Positions 9,032-17,528 of a DNA stretch of 64,000 bases are shown here, piece by piece. The notes below the pieces were generated by a model. It was not told the DNA's origin, did not search any database, and saw only the letters and a list, made by a program, of their open reading frames with translations. Source of the DNA: Comamonas sp. B21-038 (lineage in GTDB: Bacteria; Pseudomonadota; Gammaproteobacteria; Burkholderiales; Burkholderiaceae_C); NCBI RefSeq assembly GCF_022387135.1, contig NZ_CP092462.1, positions 2,480,001 through 2,544,000 of the forward strand. The letters are read 5' to 3'. The position numbers and the translations under genes are program-made. Every line of letters begins with the position of its first letter. Within the stretch, counting starts at the first letter, position 1.

Positions 9032-10834
9032 ATGTGGTTCAAGCGTTTTATTGGCTCGTCTTCTGCCAGGCGAAGCCTGGTCATCACCGGCTTGCTCGCC
9101 ATTACTGGTATCGCACAGGCCCAGACCATCTCGACAGTGGCGGGCACCGGCACCACCATTACTCCTATTAGCAGTTGCGGCAGTGGGGCCGCGACCCAGG
9201 TCAATTTGGAGTACGGCGGCAACGATATCGCAGTGGACAGCCAAGGCAATTTATACATAGCCGAAAGCAATGTCATATGCAAGTTGGATACCAATGGAAG
9301 CATCACCACGTTTGCGGGCAATGGGAGTGCGGGAAACAGTGGGGACGGTGGCCCTGCCACCAGCGCCTCCTTCAACGAGATCACCGGGCTCGCGTTCGAC
9401 AACGCTGGCAACCTGTATGTGGGCTCGATGGCGGGAGGGATTCGCAAGATCGATGCCAGCGGCACGGTGACCTTGTTCTCTGATTTGAATGGCCGCAGTC
9501 CATTCGGAATAGCGGTGGACAGCAGCGGCAACCTCTATACGTCGCTGGCGTTTCAACACCTCGTTGTCAAAGTAGATGGCGGCGGCGCCATCACCACGGT
9601 TTCGGGAGTGGGCTCTGCGGGCTACAGCGGCGATGGAGGAGCCGCCACCAGCGCGGCCCTGAACTTCCCCACCGGACTTGCCTTTGACGCAGCGGGCCAT
9701 CTGCACATGGCCGATGTACAGAACCGGGTCGTGCGCAAGATCGATGCCGGTGGAATCATCAGCACGGTGCCAGGAGCAAACTTCAGCAATGACATGGGAA
9801 CCAGCCGCTACTCCTCGGGCCTCGCTTTTGACCGTGTCGGCAATCTCTATATTTCCAACGGGCAGGATAACGACGTCCTCAAAGTGGACGCCAATGGCGT
9901 CAACACGGTGGTGGCCGGAACCGGTGCTGCCGGCTATTCGGGCGATGGGGGTCCTGCTACCAGTGCACAACTGAGAGGCGCTTCGGCAGTCGCGTTCAAC
10001 AGCGCAGGCGCCCTGTTTATCAGTGACGCCTATAACGGGGTGGTCCGCAAGGTGGTGTTTTCCGACTTGGTGATGGCAGTCGCCCTGCCTGGCAACGCTA
10101 CGGTCGGCATGCCGTACAGCGGCACGGTCACCATCACCAACAACGGCTCGGGACCGGCAGATGCCGCTGCCTCGGTGTCCATCACAGGCCTGCCCAATGG
10201 ACTCACGCTGGGCAGCTGCAACGTGGCCCATCTGGCCGCCGGCGCCAGCGTCACCTGCAGCGTGAACGGCACCGCTAACACAGCAGGCAGCTTCGCTGTG
10301 ACGGCGGCTGCCACGGACACGGCCGATCTCGACCCCCGCAACAACAGCGCCATCGCCACCATTGCCGTGGGTGCTTTTCCAGACCTGGCCGTGAGCACCA
10401 ACCTCCCCGCAGGCACGGTTGGATCGGCTTACAGCGGCAGTATCACCATCACCAACAGTGGTACGGCGCCTGCCAGTGCAAGCGCTGCCGCTTCGGTGAC
10501 CGGCCTGCCCGCAGGCCTGGTGTTAGGCGCCTGCGATATCGCCAATCTCGCAGTCGGCGGCAGTGTCACCTGTGCCATCACCGGCACGCCCACAGCGGCA
10601 GGCAGCTTTGCTGCCACAGCGGCTGTGACCGATAGCACAGACAGCAATACCGCCAACAACACGGCGCTGGCAACGCTGACCATCGTTGGCGGCGTCCCCG
10701 TCAACGCGGTAGCCACCCCGGTGCCTACGCTGGGCCAATGGGGCTCGATACTGCTGGTATCTTTGATGCTGATGGCCGGTGGCTGGCGAACACGCCGGCC
10801 TGGGCAGCGCGTGCCTGTGCCACCAGCGTCTTGA
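9032..10834 (+). CDS. Secreted NHL-repeat protein with IPTL-CTERM sorting signal
   Basis: This is a 600-residue exported protein. An N-terminal signal peptide ends near GIAQAQ. An NHL-type beta-propeller covers about residues 30-345, with several copies of the motif SGDGGPATSA followed by GLAFD. Two related immunoglobulin-like (DUF11/CARDB-type) repeats follow at about 350-450 and 455-550, each with VTITNNG/ITITNSG and VTC. The C terminus is VPTLGQWG, a hydrophobic helix and an arginine cluster, which is the IPTL-CTERM signal recognised by exosortase H-type enzymes. It is therefore probably anchored or processed at the outer surface. Its ligand is unknown, and no exosortase gene is in this window. 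Confidence 0.88.
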   Translation: MWFKRFIGSSSARRSLVITGLLAITGIAQAQTISTVAGTGTTITPISSCGSGAATQVNLEYGGNDIAVDSQGNLYIAESNVICKLDTNGSITTFAGNGSAGNSGDGGPATSASFNEITGLAFDNAGNLYVGSMAGGIRKIDASGTVTLFSDLNGRSPFGIAVDSSGNLYTSLAFQHLVVKVDGGGAITTVSGVGSAGYSGDGGAATSAALNFPTGLAFDAAGHLHMADVQNRVVRKIDAGGIISTVPGANFSNDMGTSRYSSGLAFDRVGNLYISNGQDNDVLKVDANGVNTVVAGTGAAGYSGDGGPATSAQLRGASAVAFNSAGALFISDAYNGVVRKVVFSDLVMAVALPGNATVGMPYSGTVTITNNGSGPADAAASVSITGLPNGLTLGSCNVAHLAAGASVTCSVNGTANTAGSFAVTAAATDTADLDPRNNSAIATIAVGAFPDLAVSTNLPAGTVGSAYSGSITITNSGTAPASASAAASVTGLPAGLVLGACDIANLAVGGSVTCAITGTPTAAGSFAATAAVTDSTDSNTANNTALATLTIVGGVPVNAVATPVPTLGQWGSILLVSLMLMAGGWRTRRPGQRVPVPPAS

Positions 10835-10996
10835 TGGCGCAAAGCCGTGCAAGGCGCAACGGCAGTGGATGGCCATAGCAAAGCCTGTCCTGCGCTGGAA
10901 CGCTGTCGATGGGCAGACGCCCATCAGCGGCTGAGGCCCCCATGGGTTGAATGCGGGTGCCTATCCACCCAGGGCGCCGTTCGGCGCGCCCACCCT

Positions 10997-11016
10997 GGAC
11001 CATTGCCGCATGGTCC
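10997..11016. terminator. Perfect stem-loop between convergent genes
   Basis: The arms GGACCAT and ATGGTCC with a 6-base loop lie between the IPTL-CTERM gene (+) and the hydrolase gene (-). A second GC-rich hairpin (GGGCGC/GCGCCC) lies just upstream. No T-run follows, so termination strength is doubtful. Confidence 0.35.
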
Positions 11017-11055
11017 AAGGCGGCTCATCAGCAGGGCGCCCCGGTCTTCTAGCGC

Positions 11056-11892
11056 TTACTTTTGAATGAACGCAAGCAGATCTGCGTTGATGGCATCCGC
11101 GTTTTCGGTATGCATGCCGTGCGAATAGCCCTTGTAGATTTTCAACTCGCTGTTGGCCAGCAGCTGGTCTTGCAGCACCGCCGCGTTTTTATAGGGCACC
11201 ACCTGGTCGTCATCGCCTTGCAGCACCAAGGTAGGCACGGTGATGGCTTTCAGGTCGGCCGTCTGGTCCGTTTCTGAAAATGCCTTGATGCCTTCATAGT
11301 GCGCTTGGGCGCTGCCCATCATGCCTTGGCGCCACCAGTTCTGGATGGTGCCCTGCACCGGTTTGGCCCCAGCGCGGTTATAGCCGTAGAAGGGGCCAGT
11401 GGGCACGTCGATGTAGAACTGCGCACGGTTGGCGGCCAGCGCGGCGCGAAAACCGTCAAAAACTTCCATCGGTGTGCCTTCGGGGTTGGCCGGGGTCTTG
11501 ACCATCAATGGTGGCACGGCGCTGATGAGGACGGCCTTCGCCACCCGTCCCTGGGGCTGACCGTACTGGGCCACATAGCGCGCCACCTGACCACCGCCGG
11601 TGGAGTGGCCCACATGGATGGCCCGCTGCAGATCCAGATGCTCGGCTACCGCCGCAGCGTCCGCCGCGTAATGGTCCATGTCATGGCCTTCGCTGACCTG
11701 GCTGGAGCGGCCATGGCCACGGCGGTCATGCGCAACCACGCGAAAGCCCTGGGCAAGAAAGAACAGCATTTGGTTGTCCCAGTCATCAGCGCTCAGCGGC
11801 CAACCATGGTGAAAGACGATCGGCTGTGCGTCCTTGGGCCCCCAGTCTTTGTAAAAAATCTGGACGCCGTCTTTGGTAGTGACAAAGGACAT
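11056..11892 (-). CDS. Alpha/beta hydrolase, non-heme chloroperoxidase type
   Basis: The 278-residue protein follows cofactor-free haloperoxidases and related esterases closely. The oxyanion region FHHGWPLSADDW is at 28-39, HDRRGHGRSS at 55-64, the nucleophile motif GHSTGG with Ser97, an acid in GDDDQVVP (about Asp229) and His258 in GYSHGMH. The usual reaction is ester or peracid hydrolysis; halogenation is a side activity in vitro. The true substrate is unknown. It lies convergent to the IPTL-CTERM gene and divergent from the MerR gene. Confidence 0.9.
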   Translation of the reverse strand: MSFVTTKDGVQIFYKDWGPKDAQPIVFHHGWPLSADDWDNQMLFFLAQGFRVVAHDRRGHGRSSQVSEGHDMDHYAADAAAVAEHLDLQRAIHVGHSTGGGQVARYVAQYGQPQGRVAKAVLISAVPPLMVKTPANPEGTPMEVFDGFRAALAANRAQFYIDVPTGPFYGYNRAGAKPVQGTIQNWWRQGMMGSAQAHYEGIKAFSETDQTADLKAITVPTLVLQGDDDQVVPYKNAAVLQDQLLANSELKIYKGYSHGMHTENADAINADLLAFIQK

Positions 11893-12128
11893 GAAAAACT
11901 CCTAGCGGTTGACGAAAAAGAAGGGTGCCAAGCCTGTGAACGTTAAAATAAGGCTGTTGCACCGCTGTGTAAGACGTTGTCAGGGGGCCGCGTGCGGCAA
12001 TGGCCCGGTTGCGTCCGCTGGCATGGCGGGTGGAGGGCGCGCACCACCAACCGCCTCTGCAGCACTGGCCTTGCCAGCGCAGTAAGCTTCAACGTGCAGG
12101 GACGTTCAATGCACCACGAGAATGACGT

Positions 12129-12629
12129 ATGAATATTGGTGAACTGAGCAAACGCACAGGTCTGTCCACATCGCGCATCCGCTTCTACGAGCAAAGCGGC
12201 CTGCTGCCAGCGGCGCAGCGGGGCTTGAACGGCTACCGCAGCTACCCGCCGGAGATGGTGCAGATGCTGGAGTTGGTGGTCATGGCGCAAAAGGTGGGTT
12301 TCAGCCTGGAGGACATTCGCGCATTGCTGCCACGCGGCCTGCAAGGCTGGGACCATGACGGAGTCGTGGCCACCTTGCGCCAGAAACTGGCCGACATCAA
12401 GGCCATGGAAAAACAACTGCAAACCAGCAAAAGGCAGGTGCAGGCCTTGTTGGCCGACATAGAGGCGCGGCCAGATGACATGGATTGCCAGGACAACGCG
12501 CGCCGCGTGCTCACCCATGTGCTGGCACAGCAGTCTGCATCGCTGCCCTCTGCATCCGCTGCCGAAGAGAAGATGGGCCGGCTGATGCGTGCCGGGCGCA
12601 AGCAGCGGGCCAACGGCGCCAAGACCTGA
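12129..12629 (+). CDS. MerR-family transcriptional regulator
   Basis: The 166-residue protein has a MerR winged helix at the N terminus (MNIGELSKRTGLSTSRIRFYE, then GLLP and NGYRSY) and a long coiled coil at about 85-120 for dimerisation. There is no cysteine cluster of the metal-sensing type; the single Cys is in DMDCQDN. The C terminus resembles organic-effector MerR proteins. An inverted repeat AACGT-N6-ACGTT lies at 12091-12106, about 25 bases upstream, and may be an autoregulatory site. A MerR-type promoter at 13734-13764 drives the SDR gene that converges on this one, making that gene its most likely target. Confidence 0.9.
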   Translation: MNIGELSKRTGLSTSRIRFYEQSGLLPAAQRGLNGYRSYPPEMVQMLELVVMAQKVGFSLEDIRALLPRGLQGWDHDGVVATLRQKLADIKAMEKQLQTSKRQVQALLADIEARPDDMDCQDNARRVLTHVLAQQSASLPSASAAEEKMGRLMRAGRKQRANGAKT

Positions 12630-12767
12630 ACAGGTGCCCAAGTCGCGTTGCGCGGCAAACACCTCCCGGGCCGGTCCGGCTCAACTCTGGCAGCCACCGC
12701 GCCCTGGCGTGCACAGGGTGGCCGCCATCCTCGCGCTGGGCGGCGCCCTGCAGGGAACGCTGTGTGC

Positions 12768-13694
12768 TCAGGAAGACGCTTGCGCGATGTGCCTCAATCC
12801 CTGTTCGTAGCTGGTGACCACAAAGTGCGGAAAACGACGCCGGAACTTGGACGAATCAAAAACAAGGTCGTGCGCGTAGCGTGGTAGCAGTTCGCGCAGC
12901 TCGCGCACCGGCTTGGACACCCAGCTCGCAGCCACCAGCGCCCAATGGCTCAGCACGCGGTAGCGTGGCGCCACCCCGAAAGTGGTGGCGGCCACGTGCA
13001 CAAAGGCTTGGTAAGTCAGGCGCTCGTCCCAGCAAGGCAGGTGCCAGGTCTGGCCGTATGCATCCTCCGTATTGCCAATGATCGCCATCGCGCGGCTGGC
13101 ATCGGGCGTCCAGATCAGCGTACGCAGCGTGTCATCCCGTACCGGTACCTTGGCCTTTCGGCCAGCCTTGAGCGGCTCAATCACCAGCGTGTTGGTGACG
13201 CTCTGGGTCTTGCCAGGGCCATAGAACTCTGGCGCACGGGCAATGGCAACGGGGATATCGCCGCGTTGCATCTCGGCCAGCACCATCTCTGCCATCAAGG
13301 CCCGCACGCGGCCCTTGCGCCCTGTCGGGGCAAAAACGGTTTCCTCGGTTTGCCGCTGCGCGCTTTGCGGATACATATAGGTGTTGTCAAAGTAGACAAA
13401 CTTGGCCCCCGCTGCCCGGCTGGCATCGATTGCGTTACGCAGCATGGCCGGAAATTGCGTTTCCCATAATGCGCTGTCCGGAGGCAGGCCAGCGGTGAAA
13501 TACACGACCTCACTGCCACGCACTGCGTCCAGGGTCTGTATGGCATCGAGCAGGTCGGCGCGGACCAGTGCGTCGGTATCGTTGACCTTGCGCGGCTGGC
13601 GGCTGACCAGGCGCAGGTTCTGCGTGTAGTGGCGCTTCAACGCACGCGCCAACTCGGTCGCGATTTGGCCATTGGCCCCCAAGATGGTTTGCAT
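12768..13694 (-). CDS. NAD(P)-dependent epimerase/dehydratase-like (extended SDR) protein
   Basis: The 308-residue protein has a Rossmann motif at its very start (ILGANGQIATELARAL) and the fold pattern of atypical extended SDR/NmrA-like proteins: LVSRQPRKV for cofactor binding and FVYFDNTYMYP in the position of the catalytic strand. The exact reaction is unknown. The start ATG lies about 32 bases after the predicted transcription start of a MerR-type promoter, so it is probably induced by a small molecule through the nearby MerR protein. Confidence 0.82.
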   Translation of the reverse strand: MQTILGANGQIATELARALKRHYTQNLRLVSRQPRKVNDTDALVRADLLDAIQTLDAVRGSEVVYFTAGLPPDSALWETQFPAMLRNAIDASRAAGAKFVYFDNTYMYPQSAQRQTEETVFAPTGRKGRVRALMAEMVLAEMQRGDIPVAIARAPEFYGPGKTQSVTNTLVIEPLKAGRKAKVPVRDDTLRTLIWTPDASRAMAIIGNTEDAYGQTWHLPCWDERLTYQAFVHVAATTFGVAPRYRVLSHWALVAASWVSKPVRELRELLPRYAHDLVFDSSKFRRRFPHFVVTSYEQGLRHIAQASS

Positions 13695-13733
13695 GTCTAC
13701 CCTTGCAGCATCGGATGTGGTGAGAAGACAGCG

Positions 13734-13764
13734 AGCTTAAGCTTCAAGTTAAGTTGAATGTCAA
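13734..13764 (-). promoter_or_regulatory. MerR-type promoter with 19-bp spacer for the SDR gene
   Basis: Read on the minus strand, TTGACA (13759-13764) and TAAGCT (13734-13739) are separated by exactly 19 bases. This is the over-long spacer typical of MerR-activated promoters, where ordinary promoters have 17. The spacer carries the imperfect dyad AACTTAA/TTAAGCT. The gene start is at 13694. Confidence 0.75.
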
Positions 13765-14014
13765 GCGCTCACGGCACCCGTCCGGCTTCGGGCAGAAGAC
13801 CAGACCGCAGGCTTTGCGCGCCAAAGGGGCATCGCCCACCTGCCGAAGGCCGTACACAGGCCCGCCGCCGCTGGTTGGCACGGTTACTGCGCTGAGGGCG
13901 GCCGCCCGCTGCGCTGGGTGGTGTTGCGCAAACCGATGCCGAGAGACGGCGAGCTGCTGGCAATGCCCAGCGCGGCTCCCCTGCCGCACCATCGTCAAAC
14001 CCCTTGCCAGTGCA
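13765..14014. other. Gap between SDR gene and deacetylase gene
   Basis: GC-rich sequence without a supportable gene. Short open frames exist on both strands, but none has a ribosome site or a recognisable product. Confidence 0.4.
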
Positions 14015-14941
14015 TTACTGCGCCATGTGCGCCGGTATCAGTCCCTGGGCGCGTAGCGGGGGCGCCTCGTAGACGGAATCCTCGGCCGGGTAGCGCAGAC
14101 CCGGTATCCCCGCCGCCTTGGCGCTGGCCCAGAGGATGCTCTCGCCTGCTGGCAAGGTATCGATCTGCTCGGTATAGATCGGGTCATCGAAGGCGCTCCT
14201 GGCCGTGGTGAAACTCCACCCGCGCTCCCGGAATGCCCGGATCAATTCATCGAGCGCGGCAGCATTGATCCTGTTGGTGTGCAGCAGCATCACATGGGCT
14301 GGACTGCGGCCCAGGACCTGCCGGGCCAGGCCGTCGTAGTAGGCCGCGCGGTCCAGCAGATGCGCGATGTACGCGGCCTTCACCTGGTCGGCCTTGGCGG
14401 CATTTGCGTCGTTCAGCCAGGCCACATACACCTGGTTGTAGTACCAGTCGCTCGCGTCGATCGACACCGGAGCCGCCCTGTAGCCTGCGGCCTGCATCCA
14501 CAGGCGCATGCCGTCCCGCTTGGCCAGCGTGTTGCCTTCCTTGAGGTACGGAAAGCGCAGCATCTTCGTCCAACCAGGTACCCGGCTCAGCACGGCGCCG
14601 GCCTCCTTGACATCGCCAATAAAGTCCGCAAGCGGCACTTGAGGCGACCCCAGGCTGCGGTGCCGGGACGTGTGGTTGCCCACGGCGTGGCCTGCACGCC
14701 CCCAGTCCCCAATGAGGTCCAACCCCTCACCCCGGCCGGTACGCACCAGTGACGGAAACACCATGGACGAGATGCCCGCATCGCGGAGCGATTTCAGGAT
14801 CTGCCGGTTCCACGATGCAGCCGCAGGCTCGGTTGAAGGGTCCAAGCCGTCATCAAACGTCAGTGCCAAGGTCTGGGCCGGAACACAGGATGCGCTGAAA
14901 AGCAAAAGAACGGCGGCAAGCGCGCGACGCAGCACGACCAT
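14015..14941 (-). CDS. Polysaccharide deacetylase (NodB/CE4-type), exported
   Basis: The 308-residue product starts at the ATG at 14941 with a hydrophobic export signal (MVVLRRALAAVLLLFSASC); the cysteine could be a lipobox. The CE4 metal and catalytic motifs follow: LTFDDG with the Asp pair and NHTSRH for the metal His pair. RFPY and LLHT match the later CE4 motifs. Such enzymes remove acetyl groups from N-acetylglucosamine-containing polymers, possibly peptidoglycan, in the periplasm. It starts 13 bases after the beta-lactamase stop, so the two genes are likely one transcript. Confidence 0.88.
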   Translation of the reverse strand: MVVLRRALAAVLLLFSASCVPAQTLALTFDDGLDPSTEPAAASWNRQILKSLRDAGISSMVFPSLVRTGRGEGLDLIGDWGRAGHAVGNHTSRHRSLGSPQVPLADFIGDVKEAGAVLSRVPGWTKMLRFPYLKEGNTLAKRDGMRLWMQAAGYRAAPVSIDASDWYYNQVYVAWLNDANAAKADQVKAAYIAHLLDRAAYYDGLARQVLGRSPAHVMLLHTNRINAAALDELIRAFRERGWSFTTARSAFDDPIYTEQIDTLPAGESILWASAKAAGIPGLRYPAEDSVYEAPPLRAQGLIPAHMAQ

Positions 14942-14954
14942 GGCGATGCCCTTC

Positions 14955-15761
14955 TTACTGGTCAGTGGTGGGCAAAAGCCCAAGGAGCTCTTGGCGCGCA
15001 CGCAGCCCCGCGTTGGGCTTGAGGGCTTGCGCATCCTGGATCAGGCGCACAAACGCCAGCCTGCGCGCGCCCCTGGTCGCCCAGCCGACGTACCAGCCAT
15101 ACGCGTGGTTCGCGTCATAGCGGTGGTCGCTGCCCGGCGACCCGGTGCCCGTCTTGCCATGCACAGTCCAGCCGTTGACCTCGGTGCCGTAGTTCGAAAT
15201 GCCGGCGGTCATGTCATAGGCATGTGCACTCACCGGCAGTTGGCGGCGCACGATCTTGCGCATGAACGCGAGCTGTTCCTCAGCGGAGATACGCAGCGAA
15301 CTCATCACCCAGACCCCGTTCTGCCCCGGTTCATCGACCGGTACCGCAGAGACATCGGCATTGCCATATTCGAATGCCTTCACGTAGTGCGCGAGGCGCT
15401 CCTGCCCTAGCCGCTTGACCACCTGCTGCGAGTACCAGAAGACCGAATCCCGCATCCAGGTGGTCGGCGTGATGTCCCGCCGCCAGGCATCGCCCGCCCA
15501 ATCCGGATAGCCCGTCTGGTACGGCAAGGCAGGCTCTGCAGCATCCTTGAGCACTCCCGCGTCGTAGCCCATGAGGCTGATGGCGAGCTTGAAAGTCGAG
15601 GCAGGTGTCACGCGCTCGGAGCAGGCCGGGCCTTGCTGCACCAGCAGCTGGCCGGAATCGGCGTCTGCCATCAGCGTGCATAGCGTACGCGCGGTGGCGA
15701 TGGGCGCTGAAAGAACGAAGACCACTGCGGCGGCAGTGGCCTGGAGAGCGCGTTTGCACAT
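14955..15761 (-). CDS. Class D (OXA-type) beta-lactamase
   Basis: The 268-residue serine beta-lactamase carries all class D motifs: STFK at 55-58 (Ser55 nucleophile, Lys58 carboxylated in the family), SVF at 106-108, YGN at 132-134 and KTG at 203-205. The ATG at 15761 gives a signal peptide ending near IATA. It hydrolyses beta-lactams in the periplasm; the spectrum cannot be deduced. The adjacent polysaccharide deacetylase suggests a shared link to the cell wall. No integron or insertion sequence flanks it, so it looks like an intrinsic chromosomal gene. Confidence 0.92.
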   Translation of the reverse strand: MCKRALQATAAAVVFVLSAPIATARTLCTLMADADSGQLLVQQGPACSERVTPASTFKLAISLMGYDAGVLKDAAEPALPYQTGYPDWAGDAWRRDITPTTWMRDSVFWYSQQVVKRLGQERLAHYVKAFEYGNADVSAVPVDEPGQNGVWVMSSLRISAEEQLAFMRKIVRRQLPVSAHAYDMTAGISNYGTEVNGWTVHGKTGTGSPGSDHRYDANHAYGWYVGWATRGARRLAFVRLIQDAQALKPNAGLRARQELLGLLPTTDQ

Positions 15762-15979
15762 GTAAAAGGTTTCCAAAAGAAAGGAGAGGACTACAGCGCC
15801 GGGCATGCCGGTGGAGCGTCCTGCGGGTCCTGTCACCCCAAGAACCCGACGATGCCGGCCCAGTGTGGGGGTAGTGTCGCAGTGTTCTGGCCTCGCGCGT
15901 GGCGTATTTCACAAAATGGTTTCGGCGCCAGCGCGCCAGGCCCCCCCCAGGCACCGCCGTAGCGGGCTTCAGCCGCCAC

Positions 15980-16063
15980 TCAAAGACTGCCCGACGCCAC
16001 CTCCACAAATAGCCCCTCTCCCGGCATCACTGAAATACTGGCCCCCGCCCAGGCCTGCCAACA
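15980..16063 (-). pseudogene. Acyl-CoA dehydrogenase C-terminal remnant
   Basis: The last 27 codons of a minus-strand frame read QAWAGASISVMPGEGLFVEV and stop at 15980. This matches the C terminus of the full-length acyl-CoA dehydrogenase at 22480-24327 (QAWLAPVMAGEGLFLEVEG). The rest of the gene is absent, and unrelated coding sequence on the other strand begins directly upstream. Confidence 0.6.
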
Positions 16064-16079
16064 GCGCAAACCGGCCGAG

Positions 16080-16600
16080 GTGCTGCTGCACCACCAGGAA
16101 GAAAACGTACTAGGCGCCATCGACACCGAGTTGCTGCCCCAGCTGCAGCAGTTGCAACTGGCTTTGGCCCAGGAGCAAAGCGGCTGCAGCACTGCAAGGC
16201 GGCCATGCGGCGCGCCGCTTGGCGCAAGACCATCCCAGCGCTGCCTGGGTTGCTGGAGTTGTACGCGGGTCCGCTGTCTGTGTGGTCTGCTGAGGTTGCT
16301 GCGCGGGTTGAGGTAGAGATCCGCGAGCCACTGCGAGGGCATTTGGGGGGCTATGGGTTGCCGGTGCTGCCAACGGAAGCCGCTGCCGTGGTGCTGCCAG
16401 CGGGTGTTACTGGCCCTGATGCGCTTTACGCGGCTTTGCAAAATGCTGTGTGCGTGCAGATGGTGGCTGCGTTTGCTGCTGCGGTGGATGCTTGCAGCCA
16501 TGCGCTGGAGCCGATGCTGGTGCAAACCGAGAAGATGCAGGCGCACCTGCGACGGTGCGTGCAGGATCTGCAGGATTTAGGCATGTCGCTGCGTGGCTGA
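16080..16600 (+). pseudogene. Frameshifted gene of unknown family; copy 2 of a dispersed fragment
   Basis: With one base restored near 16178 this reads as about 174 residues. An alpha-helical N terminus (AIDTELLPQLQQLQLALAQEQ) shares about 65 codons with the remnant at 6151-6350. The C terminus, with VVLPAGVTGPDALYAALQNAV and MQAHLRRCVQDLQDLG, has no counterpart there. Compared with copy 1, one base is missing in the stretch CAAAGCGGCTGCAG. A GTG at 16080 is the only early start. The family is not recognised; the helical pattern suggests a coiled-coil protein. Confidence 0.5.
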
Positions 16601-16716
16601 CTGCAAACGGCCTCAACTCTCCCATATATCTCCTGACCTGCCACATAGAGTCACTGCTTGAAACCCCATTCGGGCTTCGGGCAACAACATGCCCATTTTT
16701 TTCAAAGGTGTGGACG

Positions 16717-17346
16717 ATGCTCAAGAGCCGTATGGTTGGGTGTTTGCTGGTCGTATTTCTCAACGGCATGGCCACTGCGCAAACGGTCTCGACCTTTCCG
16801 CCCGGCAGCCCCCTCTATGAAGCCGTCAAGGAGAACCTTCTTCAAAACGGCAACAAGGATCTGAGCCCGGGGACCGTCAACCAGCACATCCAGGCATCTG
16901 CCGTTATCGCCCAACTCAACGAGGAACTGGTGGCCTACTTTTCTGACCGCCACATGCAATCCGAGATCGACAATACCCGGGCGGGCTACCCATCGCTGAA
17001 GGTATATGTCAAGAACCTCCGCCCCCAGGACAGAAAGTACATCGCCTCCCAGCCGCAATATGCGCTAGTGACGCTGGTCAACAGCCAGCTCAACAAAACC
17101 GAGGCAGCGCAGATCAACCAGACCATTGGCGAAACGCTGGCCAAGGATGCAAATCTGCTGGAACTCGTATACAGCGGCCACTACGATCCCGCAACTGATC
17201 GCTTCATCGTGAAAACCTTGACCGATGACACTAGGGAATTGGAAGCTGCACTTCAATCACTGAAAGAGCGTTTCAAGACCAGGATCGCGTACTTGAAAGT
17301 TGAGGGGGCCTCGGCAGTGCGGCCTCGTTTGCTCAGAGCGGATTGA
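16717..17346 (+). CDS. Exported protein of unknown function
   Basis: The 209-residue product has a clear signal peptide (MLKSRMVGCLLVVFLNGMATAQ). The mature part is mostly helical, with YEAVKENLLQNG, LNEELVAYFSDRHMQSEID and IASQPQYALVTLVNSQLN. No catalytic motif, cysteine pair or known domain is evident. The open frame extends upstream, but the signal peptide fixes the start at 16717. No operon partner is visible. Confidence 0.7.
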   Translation: MLKSRMVGCLLVVFLNGMATAQTVSTFPPGSPLYEAVKENLLQNGNKDLSPGTVNQHIQASAVIAQLNEELVAYFSDRHMQSEIDNTRAGYPSLKVYVKNLRPQDRKYIASQPQYALVTLVNSQLNKTEAAQINQTIGETLAKDANLLELVYSGHYDPATDRFIVKTLTDDTRELEAALQSLKERFKTRIAYLKVEGASAVRPRLLRAD

Positions 17347-17528
17347 TTTTGCTTAGCGGTAGCCTGTGACCGTAGGCTCAATTGAAGAGTCAGTGGTACC
17401 AGATCCTTGCTCTCGTAATTCAAGCCGTCCTTTGAATGGCAACGCCTGTATTGCTTCACTGCTCATCTCAATCTGCTGCTTGCGCCATTGGCAAACTACC
17501 GCACCTTGCCATGCGCTATGCCGGGCTA

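Noticed and set aside
13744-14056. Short frames on both strands between SDR and deacetylase genes
   Set aside because: They are rich in Arg/Pro/Ala and overlap each other and the MerR-type promoter; no start signal is seen.
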